Position numbers and translations under genes: made by a program | The notes under the pieces: model-generated | Told to the model about the DNA's origin: nothing | The model's database searches: none | What the model saw: only the letters and a program-made list of their open reading frames with translations | Part shown: positions 33,675-46,194 of the stretch, piece by piece | Numbering within the stretch: position 1 is the first letter of the stretch | Layout of the letters: each line of letters starts with the position of its first letter | Source of the DNA: Rhizomys pruinosus | Lineage: Eukaryota > Chordata > Mammalia > Rodentia > Spalacidae | Direction of reading: 5' to 3' | Assembly (NCBI GenBank): GCA_009823505.1 | Contig: VZQC01001071.1 | Coordinates: 767,092 to 831,091, forward strand | DNA length: 64,000 nucleotides

Positions 33675-36505
33675 TCTGGCGGGCCGGGCGGGCCGGGGGC
33701 AAGGAAGGATGGGAGCACCGTTGGAAACCAAATCTCGCGACAGCATGCAGATATTTTTTTCTTACTGCTGGGAGGAACTTTGTGGAGTTGGCACAAGCAC
33801 AGGTCTCAATGCAAGTAGACCCCCCCTCCCCCATCCATGTGTCCAGATCTGCATATGAAGACCCTGCCAGTCAAGCATCTGCACCCAGAGTCCCGTAGGC
33901 AATTCATCCCAGCATTGAGCACAGCAAATCGAGAGTCAGAAGTAATGCATACGTCCCCGCACCCAGTAGCAGTCGTCATTTGTCTCAGCTACGAGCACCA
34001 GCCTCACCCAGTTTGCTCCTCGCCCCGGATCCTGTGGTAATTGAGTTGGGCATGGGTACGTGCTAAAGGCCACCACTGCCCAAGCCACATGTGCAACGCT
34101 GAGTCCCCGGGCCGGAAATCCTGCTCTCCCTGTTTTCAGGAAAACACAACTCTGGCCCCGTTACATCTTCATGCTGCACTCGTCGCTGCAGTGGGGCTTT
34201 GAGCTTGGGGGGGGTGAGGTGCAATAAGCCAGGAGTTTGCCTCCCAAGACCACACACACTCTGCAGCCTTATGTCCTTAAAAATGGCCAGTTGGGCCTGT
34301 CTTGGCACTCACATTTGTCGTGAGGAAATGGATTGAGAAGAAGTACGGTGAGAGTTGGAGGTACAGCTAGTAATTCCTCTCTACCCCTGGTCCACTCATG
34401 TTCCATGAGCCTTATGTGTGGAGGGTCACTGTAGCTTTGTGTCACCAGGTACTGGCACTCAATTTTGTGACTCTGTGTCTGACTAGTGGGTGGACTCGGC
34501 AGAGCCTCCATCTGTGTGCAGTAGAAGCTTCCTTTGATGAGGGTGCACAGTATGCTTATCTACAAATATAAGGGACCATGGTTTAGAGCTATGGTAAGAG
34601 ACATATTGTCTGGAGATGTGACAGAGTTGGGTGGTCCCTAATCTGTATCCTCTCCAGGCCATTGTAATTGGCTGAATTTACAGTGCCACCTATCAGTTCA
34701 TTCCCAGTGAGAGGTCCTTAAGGCCAAAAAATTAGCTGTTGATCCCCCCTCCCCCACATAACAGCACCACTACTGCACCAATAAGGGTAGCTTGTTCTGT
34801 ACCGTTGTTATGGTTGATTAGCCATAGGGGTATGGACTGTGTGATTGATTTTTTTTTCCTTTCACAGTTTGCATATTGGCATATAGATTTATTAGAGAGT
34901 CTAAACTTCAGTTGGAAGGTTTCCAGGTAGTTTCTGCTTCTGCTATGGCTCCAAGACCTGTGTCCAAAGTATTCCTCTATCTTCAGAGTAGATATTGCGG
35001 TAGAACCATACCGGCAGATAACCAAAGCTTTTGGCAATGCCTCGTGATATTTTTGAAGTCTCCGGCCATTTCTCCAGCAACCATTCAAAGGAGATTTCCT
35101 CCTGTGTGGGGCATTGGTGCTTTCTTGCCAAACCAAGCCATTTTTTTAAAAAATTATTTTTTGACTCAGGGAGACCCATATTTGCTTTATTAGGTTCGTG
35201 GCCTTTGGTAACTCCTCTGGCATTCCAGAGGCCATCTGTACACTTGCTGTGTGTGTCTCAATACATCCTCCCCATGTTATATCGTCAGTCTTTGGCATCA
35301 GTGGTCATTATTTGCCTCTCCCCTGTAGGATCACCAACTAGAGGCAAGGAGCCTACCTTTTGGTGGGGCCTTGGAGCCCCTGGCCAACATCCACCTGGTA
35401 GAACAATCCATTGATGGATGTCGGAGCTCCGTGTATATTATATATTTTGCCTGAGTGCATAGCCCTAGGACTTAGTATTATATTTTGGTTCTGAAACAGA
35501 GAATTAATCCCTTCCACAGTTCCCCTGTCTAGTAGTCAAATTAAAGAAAGCAGTTTTACCCGTTTTTAATAGAGATAACCTCTACAATAGTTGTCTCCAA
35601 TTTACGGTTGGGAGGAGCGACCTCATCATTGTTCACTATTTCTCCTTGTTCTATGGTGGGAGGCAAGGAAGTCTTCCATATCAGAACCTTTTGTGGCATC
35701 CTAGAAGGTAATTTTATTAGGATCATTATAACTAGTTTTTACATGTAGGATCCACAGAGGGGTTCGATTGTTTATGGCAATCTGAGGCTTTTCTTCCTTT
35801 GAATTTTCGAGACGGGTCAGCCTTTCCGTTGCCACTTTTTGTCACATCCTATACATGCAAAGCTGTATCTTCTTTTTCTCAGCTAGCTTTAAGTTGGTAC
35901 GTTTTGTCGCTGTTGGAACAAACAATCTTTTCCCATAGTTAGTTTTGAAGATTTGAATTGCAGGGGTTTTGATGAAAAGTTATCAGGTCTTTCTGTATCC
36001 CTCCCCCCCCTTTTTTTTTTTAGCATATGAGTCTCCAGAAGAAGTTGTATTATACTATGACTATAGGGTGGAGTTCAAGGCCTAAGATTTCATTCATTCA
36101 TAATTTCACCCATGTTGTTTTGAGGGTGACTATATATGGATTAACTTGGGAAGCAACTTTAATTTTTACGTGTAAAATCATCTTTTAAAGAGATGCTACA
36201 AGGTGATACTGTACAGACAGAGACATTAATAGAGAACATTTGTAGGTTCAATCCCAAAGTTTCTCTTGCGCTAACAGATTTTATGTAAAAAGCCAAGTTT
36301 GGGCAAACAGCGAATTAATCTCCTTTACTATCAGATGCAAGAATCGCACCAGTCAGCACCAGATACACTCACCCTTCCTGGAAATACTGTGCAGTCAGAG
36401 TGCAGCAGTGCCTGTATATCCCAAATCTTAACTGGACTATTGGCTCGCTCCCCCCTTGGAGAAAGTAACCCAGGTGAATGCCACAACTTACATCCTCTAC
36501 AGGTT
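33675..36505 (-). repeat. Indel-rich inverted copy of 36507-38545 plus shared element sequence
   Basis: 33740-35165 is the reverse complement of 37166-38545. 35167-36335 is the counterpart of 56297-57412 in the same orientation, and most of it again matches 36507-37165 inverted. The differences are frequent one- or two-base insertions and deletions, unlike the near-perfect match between 36507-37165 and 56297-56955. The last 170 bases (36336-36505) switch orientation and match the complement of 56128-56295. An undetermined base follows at 36506. The pattern fits an unpolished long-read patch more than evolution. Minus-strand open frames here (34732-35179) end with a hydrophobic GAVVVLL stretch, but I cannot assign a family. 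Confidence 0.6.
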
Positions 36506-36506
36506 N
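36506..36506. other. Undetermined base (n) at a sequence join
   Basis: A single n lies exactly where the indel-rich segment ends and the clean inverted arm begins. It is a mark of scaffolding or gap closure. Confidence 0.9.
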
Positions 36507-38545
36507 CAACGGAAAGGCTGACCCGTCTGAACATTCAAAGGAAGAAAAGCCTCAGATTGCCATAAACATCGAACCCCTCTGTGGATCCTACATGTAACAA
36601 CTAGTTATAATGAGTCCTAATGAAACTTACCTTCTAGGTGCCACAAAGGTTCTGATATGAGAGACTTCCTTGCCTTCCCACCCATAGAACAAGGAGAAAT
36701 ATGACAATGATGAGGTCGCTCCCCAACTGTAAATTGGAGACAACTATTGTAGAGGTAATCTCTTATAAAACCGGTAAAACTGCTTTCTTTAATTGACTAC
36801 TAGACATGGGAACTGTGGAAGGGATTACTCTCTGTTCAGAACCAAATATAATACTAAAGTCCTAGGGCTATGCACTCAGGCAAAATATATTAATACAGGA
36901 GCTCTGACATCAGCAATGGATTGTTCTACCAGGTGGATGTTGGCCAGGGGATCCAAGGCCCCACAAAAGGTAAGGGCTCCTTGCCTCTAAGTTGGGATAC
37001 CTACAGGAGGAGAGGCAATAAGACCCTGCTGCCAAAGACCTGACGTTAACATGGGAGGGATGTATTGAGACCACACATGCAAGTGTACAGATGGCCTCTG
37101 GAATGCCAGAGAGTGTTACCAAAGGCCACTAAACCAATAAAGCAAATATGGGTCTCCCTGAGTCAAAAAATAATTTTTTAAAAAATGGCTTGTTTGGCAA
37201 AGAACACAATGCCACACAGAGGAAATCTCCCTTTGAATGGTTGCTGAGATGGCTCGTGAGACTCCCAAAATATCACAGGCTATTGCCAAAGCTCTTGGTT
37301 ATCTTGCCTGATAGTCGGTACCGCAATATTCTACTGCTGAATAGAGGACATACTTTGGACACAGGTCTTGGAGCCATAGAGCAGAAACTAACCTGGAAGC
37401 CTTCCAACTGAAGTTTAACTCTTAATAAATCTATATGCCAATATGCAAACTGTGAAAGGAAAAAAATCAATCAACAGTCCAACCCCCTATGGCTAATAAC
37501 CATAACAACCGGTAGAACAAGCTACCCTTATTGGTGCAGTAGTGGTGCTGTTATGTGGGGGAGGGGGGATCAACAGCTAATTTTTTGGCCTTAAGGACCT
37601 CTCACTGGGAATGAACTGATAGGTGGCACTGTAAATTCAGCCAAATACAAATGGCTGGAGAGGATACAGATCCTAGGGACAACCCAACTCTGTCACATCT
37701 CCAGACAAATATTTCTTACCATAAGCTAAACATGGATCCTTATATTTGTAGATAAGCATACTGTGCACCACTCATCAAAGAAGCTTCTTACTGCAACAGA
37801 TGGAGGCTACTGCAGAGTTCCACAACTAGTCAGACACAGAGAATATACAACTGAGATGCCCAGTCCTGGGTGACACAGCTACAGTTGACCCTCTACACAT
37901 AAGGCTCATGGAATATAGTGGACCCAGGGGTAGAGAGGAAATTAATGCATCCCTCAACCCTCAGCAGTGAAGCTTCTTTATACAACAAAGTGTGATGTGC
38001 AAAGAAGGCCTCAACTGGCCAATTTTTAGAGAATAAGAGACTGCAGAGTGTGTGTCTCTGGGTAGGACTCCTGTATTGAACCTCACCCACCCAAAGCTCA
38101 AAGACCACTGCAGAAGAAGGGGCAGAAAGATTGTAAGGGCCAGAGTTGGTTCATGAAAACAGGGAAGCAGAGGATTTCAGGCCACGGGAAGCTAAGCTTG
38201 CACATGTGGATTTTGGGCACTGGTGGCATTTAGCACAGTACCCATGCCAACTCAATTATACACAAGGATGGGGCAGAGAATGGGTAGAGGACTGGCTGCA
38301 GACTGAGAAATATTGAAGACTGCTACTGGGTGAGGGACAGTATGCATTACTTATGATCTCTAGATGTGCTGACTAGAATGCAGTGGATGAATTTTCACTT
38401 AAGGACATCTGGGTGAAAATGCTTGACTGGATGGGTCTTATCATGAGATCTGGAACATGGATGGGGGAGGGGTCTAAACTTGATTGAGAACTGTGCTGTG
38501 AAACTACAAAAGCTTAATAAAGAGAAGAAATATATGCATGCATGT
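36507..38545 (+). mobile_element. Composite retroelement piece ending in an L1-like 3' tail (plus)
   Basis: 36507-37165 matches the complement of 56297-56955; I see a single certain difference. It then continues into sequence absent from the 55-57 kb copy (37166-38400). It ends in a tail with GGATGGGGGAGGGGTCTAAA, CTTGATTGAG and AAAAGCTTAATAAAG, the L1 3'-end signature. No frame longer than 88 codons is open, and I cannot identify the body. It may be a fragment of an endogenous retrovirus mobilised or captured with an L1 3' end. Confidence 0.55.
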
Positions 38546-38659
38546 GCAGATAATTGGTTTACAACAAGGTGCTAAATCCATTCCTTGAACAAAGAAAACC
38601 GTTTTTGTCAAATGTTAGTCATATCTGGGTATCTGCATGGAAAGTAAAAGAGACTCTCT

Positions 38660-38797
38660 CAGCTGGGCGTGGTGTCACATGCCTTTAATCCTAGCACTCA
38701 CGAGGCAGAGGCAGGCAGATCTTTGTGAGTTCAAGGCCAGCCTAGTCTACAGAGTGAGTTCCAGGACAGCTGGGGCTACAGGGAGACCCTGTCTCAT
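38660..38797 (+). mobile_element. B1 SINE
   Basis: Full B1 from AGCTGGGCGTGGTGTC to ACCCTGTCTCATC. It has no A tail. Confidence 0.9.
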
Positions 38798-39027
38798 CTT
38801 CTATATCACATCAAATGCAAAATTTATGTTAACATGAATCATATACCTCGGCATTAAATGCAGGACTATAAATATTCCAGAAACTAAGAGACTATCTATA
38901 AGGAATTGAAATCAGGAAAAATTATTAGAAAAAGCATTAATAGTACTAATACAAACATCAAAAGCAAGCATTTAAAGTCAACTAAATTCCATAAGATGTA
39001 AAATTTATGCTTTTCAAAACCTACTAT

Positions 39028-39182
39028 TAGGGTTAGACATGGTGGCACATACCTTTAATCCCAGCATTCCAGAGGCAGAGACACGCAGATCTCTGTGAAA
39101 TTGAGTACATCCTGCTCTACATAGCGAATTCAAGTCCAGCTGGGGTTCCAGGAAGACTCTGTCTCAAAAAAGCCCAAGCAAA
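39028..39182 (+). mobile_element. B1 SINE, diverged
   Basis: It starts GGGTTAGACATGGTGGCAC and ends CTCAAAAAAGCCCAAGC. It is about as old as the 258-405 copy. Confidence 0.82.
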
Positions 39183-39530
39183 CAAAAAACTGACATTAAT
39201 AAAGTGACTATAGAAGTCACAGATCAAGGAAAACATTTTAACTTATGTCAAAGAACTTGCATATTTAATATATAAAAAACACAACAATCTTAAAAAGGTG
39301 AATACCTTTTTTCATGAGTCAAATTTGGACCCTTTATACTTGAAAACCTACTAATGCTCATTAAACACATCAAATTTTAAATATTTAATGAGTCAGTGTC
39401 ATATTTTGGGGTAGCATTCCTCAAACTCCATTAAGTAGTCTCTATCTTAAGTCATCTGGGATATTTTCTGATGAATTAAAGCCCTCATAAGAAACCATTT
39501 CACACCCATCAGACAGGCTAAAATCAGGAC
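39183..39530. other. No recognisable feature
   Basis: AT-rich, with nothing seen. 39494-39530 (CATTTCACACCCATCAGACAGGCTAAAA) looks like a short L1 ORF2 remnant before the pseudogene. Confidence 0.4.
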
Positions 39531-39807
39531 TAATTCCTGGGGTGCCGCCTGTCTCAGCATGGCGCGGTCTTTGACCTCGTAGTCAGTGGCAGAGGTGGGC
39601 ATGGGTGCTGGTGACTAGAGGCCTGGCTTGGTGGAGAACACGGACCAGGAGCGTGAGCTGAAGAAATAGCACATCAATGCCGAGGCCTTGGCGGAGCTGA
39701 GGGAGATCCTGCGCAACCTCTTAGAGGAGTGGGCCAACAAGCCCACCATGGGTGACATGCTGCTCACGCTGGCTGGCTGCACGCCCAAGAGGTGCGGTTC
39801 AAGAAGG

Positions 39808-40063
39808 GGCTGGAGAGATGGCCTAGCGGTTAAGAGCGCTGACCGCTCTTACAGAGGACCCGGGTTCGATCCCCAGCACCCACATGGCGGCCGAGAGCCG
39901 TCTGAGACTCCAATTCCAGGAGAACTCCAGTTCCAGGGGAATCCGACGCCCTCTTCTGACCTCCGCAGCATTGCACGACACGGGTGCACAAACTTGCATG
40001 CAGACAGTACATTCATACACATACAGAAATAAATAAAATTAAAAAAAATATTAAAAAAAAAAG
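39808..40063 (+). mobile_element. B2 SINE inside the processed pseudogene
   Basis: A near-consensus B2 interrupts the pseudogene between CGGTTCAAGAAG and GACCACTTGC. Its Pol III A and B boxes are intact. Confidence 0.95.
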
Positions 40064-40962
40064 GACCACTTGCTGCTGGGGCCCGTATTCGCCTTTGACG
40101 CTGTCTTCAAGCTGAGCTTGGACCAAGGGCTCAAGCTATTCATTGAGTATCCCACCGGTAGATGTACCAGGATTGCATGAAGAACTTCCGCCGGGGTTTG
40201 TTTTCTGGCTTCGAGTACCTGGAGTACGGAAAGAAGCATGGCTCTGGAGACTGTCCAGTACTTGGCGATCTGCTGCCCGAGGTAGTGCGCTTCTTTAAAG
40301 AGGGCGTCCCCAGCGTAGACATGCTGCCCAGCCCTACCTGGATGCCAGCTGCCCCATGCTGCCCACAGCGTTGGTGATCCTCAGCTACGCCCCCAGCGCA
40401 CCTCCAGGGACCAGAGCACTGCCAACCGCAGCGCCCTAGGGCCGGGGTGCAGCCTCTAGCCTGCACAAGAGGAAGGCGAGGCAGAGGGCGCACTGAAGCT
40501 CGGCGAGGAACAGCAGAGGCAGCAATGAATGGCAAACCAGAGCGAGGCACTGAAGCTCACCCAGTCTGTGAGATGCTTTGCTGCTCCCGGGCACGAGGCA
40601 GGAGACCGCCCCCACCACCCCTACCTCTGGGACCTCATTCAAAACGGACACCCTCCCCCCGGAGTCAGCCTCTGAGAACCTTCTGTCCCCCATGGCCCCA
40701 CTCACTCATGTCAGTGGCAGACATTCTGGGCACGGGACCAAGGATGGCAGTTCTGTACACTCTACCGCTGCTTCAGCGAAGCGAAACAGCAGCAGCCAGG
40801 TGTCTCCTGCCTCCTTGCCAGGGCGGCATCACTTGGCATCACAAAATGGGGACCTGAATTTACAGGTGGCGCCCCCGCCGCGTAGCGCCCACCCGGGCAT
40901 GGACCAAGTTCATTCCCAAAACAGTCTAACAGCGAACCCCTCTGCTGTACCATTTGCCATGA

Positions 40963-41079
<117 letters not shown>

Positions 41080-41536
41080 TAGTCCAGTCGAATGTTGGGC
41101 CTTCAAGTAGGGCGAAATCGGGAATATCTTAGATGGATATGTTAAAGTGAAAAAGGAGAGAGATGCTTGAACCACACAGGGGTTGCTTTGCCCTACACAA
41201 GCTCCTTTTCGATACAGGGGGCCCCTCCCCTACCATGCTCACCTTCCCTTCCCTCACCCCCCAAGAATTGGGTAGAATTATGACTATAACAAACTCCAAA
41301 TGTTAGTCTTATGTATAGACATTATTTTCGTCATATGTTTCTAAATTTTGAAACAGGTGTGTTAACTTTATTTGAAGGCTAACTGGTTTGTGTTAAGCGG
41401 TATAATATTTGCATCATATTCATTAGCATTTATTTGGTGTCAGTGTTTGCCTAAGTTCAGAATTAATAGGCCTTAGCAACAACTGCTGCTGCTGGTGTGC
41501 ATTTTTGTAAATGTTATGCACTCTCTGAAAGGAAAC

Positions 41537-41540
<4 letters not shown>

Positions 41541-41587
<47 letters not shown>
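41541..41587. repeat. (GA)n microsatellite
   Basis: About 23 GA units within the presumed 3' UTR part of the pseudogene. Confidence 0.95.
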
Positions 41588-41593
<6 letters not shown>

Positions 41594-41596
41594 CTG

Positions 41597-41621
41597 TTTT
41601 GTTTTGTTTTGTTTTGTTTTA
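41597..41621. repeat. (TTTTG)n pentamer repeat
   Basis: Five copies of GTTTT, ten bases after the GA repeat. Confidence 0.9.
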
Positions 41622-42838
41622 CCAAGGCCAGTGTTGCTGCCCCCCCCAAAAATATTGATGCTATAAAATGGTGAATGCTTCTTTCTAAACACCCCCAAGT
41701 GTTGAAGCCTTCACTTAAATTTTGTCCTGTTCTGTTTTCCTGTTTTGTTTGCAAAATGGTAAAGGGGGATGTTGGGAAGGGATGGGGGTGTTTTTGTTGC
41801 AAGTTTGTGAGGGGAAACGTTGGATTTCCTGAATGTGTTGGATCTTCATGTGTTGTATTTGTTTTGGCTTTATTGACACGTGGATGCAGTGTCAATAGAG
41901 TGAAATGCTAGACGTGGAGAACCTGCTCTGTTTGTCCATTATACATTTCCATAGTTAACAGAACCCTGTGATGAGCCTTGGAGCTTAGTAACTTATAATA
42001 CTTCAATTGATATTAATTCTGAAAGAAAAAGAAGTGGAGCACTTGTTGAAGGCTCCTCAGATTTCTTGGAGAGTGATTGCCTGGAATCTCAGATCCTGTG
42101 AATCAAGGAAAACGTGGTTCTCCTGTGGAATACAAGGATAAGCAGAAGACTTGAGCCTAGGCAACCAAAATCACAGCAGCTAATCAAGAAAAATTCTTTA
42201 AGCTTGCTCAGTTAACATCAGTAAATTTAGCTAATAATCTTTGTAATTCTTGGCAAACACTGATTCTCCTTTTGTGTTGATACCTAAACTGATAGAATAT
42301 AGACCTGGATTAGTAAGTAGTCACTGTGATCAGCTTGTAAAGAAAGGGAAGTGCTACAGTAACTGAAGCCTAAGACACTCATCATTTGGGTGCTGTCTTG
42401 CTTGTTCTACCCTGATAATTGCCATTTAAATTGCCAATCTTCCCATTCTTCAACTCAGTTGGAATTCTATTTTCATTGCAACTAAAGGAATATTAATTAA
42501 AATAAAAGTATTCCAAATGCCAATTATTATTATTTTTTACCCACAAATAAAACCGATCTGGGATATATGCTAGAATCTATATGCCATACAATTTCTTTAT
42601 GCAAAACTTAGCAGGAAGTGTGTTTATTTTACTTTTTGCTTTATGAGTTCAATATTTCTAAGGGCTTATTTTGAAAACATATGTGATAAACTACCATCTG
42701 TCACACAAATTTTAAGCTGAGATGTGACTTCTGAGGGAAAATTGAATGGTTTAATGAATAAAGAACATATATACCAGCATGTTATGTATATTGAAAATCC
42801 ATTCCCCAACACAGCTGGGATGGAGAGTGCGTGATCAG

Positions 42839-43240
42839 TGTTCTAGTTTGTCTTCCATTGCTGTGACAAAACACTCTGACTGACACCAACTTAGGGAGGA
42901 AAGAGTTTATTCAGCTTACATCTCCTGGGTCACAGTTCATCACTTAGGGAGCCCAAGGCAGGAACTCAGAGCAGGAACCTGGATGCAGGAGCTGAAGCAC
43001 AGGCCATGGAGGAATGCTGTTTACCGGCTTGCTCCCCTGCATGCCCAGCCTGCCATCTTATATGGTACACAACAACCTGCCCAGAGGTGGCACCACCCAC
43101 AGTGAGCTGGGCCCTCCCCTGCCCAACAATCAAGACAATACTCCACAGACGTGGCCACAGACCAGTCCAATGGAGCCAGTTCCCAATTGAGGCTCCCTCA
43201 ACCCAGGTGTGTCAAGTTGACACTAAAGCTATCCAGCACA
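42839..43240 (-). repeat. LTR (3' LTR of the minus-strand element)
   Basis: It matches 44397-44801 closely; differences include CTGGCC/CTGC near the GCTTGCTCCCCT block and GTTTG/GCTTG at the edge. The LTR divergence points to an insertion that is not recent. Confidence 0.88.
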
Positions 43241-44396
43241 ATTGACCCCTTGTCAACTTGACACACAAAACATATCATTATTAAAGCACCACCTTTCCAG
43301 TTCTCGTCCCCAAGGTATGATGTTAACATTAATCACAACCTAAGACAGTACAACCTTAAAAGCCCCACAGTCCTTAAAATGTCCAAACACTTAAAAGTTC
43401 ACAGTCCGTTAAAAGTCTCTTAACTGTGGGCTGCTGTAAAATCCAAAACAAGTACTGTCTTATTTCAAAGGGAAGGATCAGGCACACTCAAACAAAACCT
43501 AAGTCCAGCAAAGTAGCTCAAGGCTGGACACCTGGGATTCACTCAATCTTCTGGGCTCCAAAGGGTTTCAGCAGCTCCCCTTCTCTGACTCTGCCATCCA
43601 CAGCACACAGAGCTCATCTCACAGGCCCAGGCCAACTCCATTTCACACCTGCTGCTGCTCTTGGTGGTCATCCCATGGTCCCAGCATCTCCAAAAAGCTG
43701 GGATCACCACTGAAACTGAGGCAGCACCTTCACTAATGGTCTCTTCTGACCTCTCCTGTTGCAAAGCCTCAGCTTCTCTCCATGACCCCTGCAATCCTGG
43801 GGTCTTCACTGCATCTGAGGTGCACTTTCACCAATGGTCTTTCCTGACTTCTCACGGTGCCAAGCCTCGGCTGCTCTCTGTGACCCCTTCAAATTTCAAC
43901 ACCAGAGCCATATAGGAGACTCTTACACATTACCAAGTCCTGCTTCTGGCTTGACATGGAGGCTTGGGCCCCTTCTGGAACATAGCATCCATGTGCTAAC
44001 CCTGAAGAAATTCTTCCCAGAAGATTTCACCACAGTGATGCTGGTCTCTTGTTACTTACAGCTGACTTTTCAGCCCCAGCTAATCAGCATTAATTGTCCC
44101 AGTAAAGCAAAGTGTTCACTTCAGGTTCTGTTCTCTTGTTACTTACAGCTGATTCTTCAGCCCCAGCTGACCAGAGCCCATAGATTAAACAGTCCTGATG
44201 ATCTCTGCTTCCCTTTGAAACTAGAAACTTCACAAGCCAGGCCTCCATCATCTACAACTCTTTCAGCAAAACTGTTCCAAGTTCCACAGCAAAGATCTTT
44301 AGGCATTCAATGATTTTTCTAGCTTCCACAATCCTTCCCCTAAACACCAAGGTCAGGTCTGTCACAAGCAATAACCCACTCTCTGGTACCAATTTC

Positions 44397-44801
44397 TGTT
44401 CTAGCTTGTCTTCCATTGCTGTAACAAAACACTCTGACCAACACCAACTTGGGGAGGAAAGGGTTTATTCAGCTTACATTTCCTGGGTCACAGTTCATCA
44501 CTTAGGGAGCCCAAGGCAGGAACTCAGGGCAGAAACCTGGAGGCAGGAGCTGAAGCACAGGCCATGGAGGAATGCTGTTTACAGGCTTGCTCCCCTGGCC
44601 CATGCCCAGCCTGCCCTCTTCTGGGTACACAACAACCTGCCCAGAGGTGGCACCACCCGTAGTGGGTTGGGCCCTCCCCTGCCCAACAATCAAGACAATA
44701 CTCCACAGACGTGACCACAGGCCAGTCCAATGGAGCCAATTCTCCAATTGAGACTCCCTCAACCCAGGTGTGTCAATTTGACACTAAAGCTATCCAGCAC
44801 A
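44397..44801 (-). repeat. LTR (5' LTR of the minus-strand element)
   Basis: Terminal TG...CA, 405 bases. It is adjacent to the TGGTACC primer-binding-like site at 44375-44392. Confidence 0.88.
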
Positions 44802-44806
44802 ATCAG

Positions 44807-45210
44807 AAATACAGTAGTTTGTATTACCTTTTGCTTTGGGGCAAATATCAAAGGACAACCAAATCACTTTTGCTGTTTATCCAATAAAAGCCCTGGATTT
44901 GGAAAAATCCAACCCTATAAAATTCTGAGAATGTCTGCAGATGGTAAAATGTTATAGGGGCTACACAGAAATTTGAGTGGTAATAATCATCAAGAAAACA
45001 TTTACAATCATCCAATGACTACATTTCTCAATAGTTTCATAATAGGAATTATGTGTGATATTTATTCAGTACATCAAATTGGTCAGTTACCAATTGACAG
45101 TGACTCCAAATCCACAAATTTAGACCTAAAATATAATCAATGTAATCAATAATGTCTGCCTTGAAGTAAATTTCAAAATTATTAGCTCAAAATTTGTTTT
45201 TTAAAAAAGC
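44807..45210. other. No recognisable feature
   Basis: About 400 AT-rich bases, with nothing seen. Confidence 0.5.
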
Positions 45211-45211
45211 A

Positions 45212-45366
45212 TAGCCAGGCTTGGTGGTGCATACCTTTATTCCTAGCACTCAGAAGGCAGAGGCAGGAGGATCTCTGGGAGTTCAAGCCCAGCCTGGTCT
45301 GCAGAGTGAGTTCGAGGACAGCTGGGGCTACAGGGAAATCCTGTCTTGAAAAGACAAAAAAAAAAA
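45212..45366 (+). mobile_element. B1 SINE
   Basis: Full B1. AAAAAAGCAT flanks it on both sides (about 45200, 45360), consistent with a short target duplication. Confidence 0.9.
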
Positions 45367-45489
45367 AGCATTATAGCTTTCAGTTCATTATGCATCAACT
45401 GAAAATGATGTGAAACTTCTTTAGTTGGAACTTAAATTAAGCAAGCAGACCCCTTTTAGAAAATGAAAATGTATTTTAACAGCTAATAT

Positions 45490-45755
45490 AAAAATAATAG
45501 TTGTTGAAAATACTGTAGGTAGTGATGCATATTGGAAATAACAACAACAAACAACAACAGAAAGGACTGCATCAAAGAACTGACTGAAACAGTGAACTTC
45601 TGCTCAAAACAGTCAACTTCCACATGGAGAATATTGAGAAAGACTGAGAAAGAGATGAAAAGCATGTTTGGCAGAATGCATGAGCTCTGGTGGGGTGGGG
45701 GGAAAGGGTGGGGGACATGGGTCTAGATTTGATAAATAAATTTAAAAAAAAGAAA
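45490..45755 (+). mobile_element. L1 3' tail, short-UTR type
   Basis: It shares AACAACAACAGAAAGGACTGC, TCAAAACAGTCAAC, GAGAAAGAGATG, TTTGGCAGAATGCATGAGC and GGTCTAGATTTGATAAATAAA with the 24.2-kb L1. No ORF2 sequence is included. Confidence 0.88.
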
Positions 45756-46017
45756 ATACTGTATATTAAGCTCTATGCTATGTTCTTTAAATACTTCATT
45801 ATATTTAACCTTAGAATAAACTCATATGATAGATTTCATCATAAGTCATTATAAGAAAATGAAAGACCGTGTCATGTAAACACCTCAAGATAGATAGCAT
45901 AGGTAGAACTTAGTCTGTGTGAACTTAGATTCTTGAACCCTATGCTTCAGTCCTTGAACAAATCAATAAAAGTTATTTTGAAATAAAATTAAGCCTCAAG
46001 AGTAAGTAAAAAAAATC

Positions 46018-46160
46018 TACATGGTGGCACATGCCTGTAATCCCAGCCCTCGGGAGGCAGAGGCAGGAGGATCTCTGTGAGTTCAAGGCCAACCTGATTT
46101 ACATAATGAGTTCCAGGACAGCTGGGGCTGCAGGGAGACCCTGTCTCAAAAAGATATCTA
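46018..46160 (+). mobile_element. B1 SINE
   Basis: B1 lacking the first bases, from ACATGGTGGCACATGCC to TCTCAAAAAGA. Confidence 0.88.
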
Positions 46161-46194
46161 AATTTAGAAACTACAGAAATTAAATATTTTGATT

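Larger units (their letters stand above)
42839..44801 (-). mobile_element. Complete non-autonomous LTR retrotransposon (MaLR/ERVL-like)
   Basis: Two LTRs of about 402 and 405 bases enclose 1.16 kb. ATCAG is duplicated exactly outside them (42834-42838, 44802-44806). On the minus strand the LTR starts TGTGCTGGATAGC and ends CTAGAACA. Five bases after the 5' LTR comes TGGTACCAGAGAGTGGG, like the primer-binding region of MaLR/ERVL elements. ACAAGGGGTC precedes the 3' LTR as a weak purine tract. The internal region has no gag/pol frame and no recognisable viral domain, so it must have moved with another element's proteins. Solo or fragmentary relatives occur at 30620 and possibly 11575 and 52716. 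Confidence 0.88.

Noticed and set aside
34732..35193. 134-codon minus-strand frame as a retroviral Env C-terminus
   Set aside because: A hydrophobic stretch near the end is suggestive. But the segment is indel-rich, the cleaner counterpart at 37148-37560 is not open, and I see no defining Env motif.
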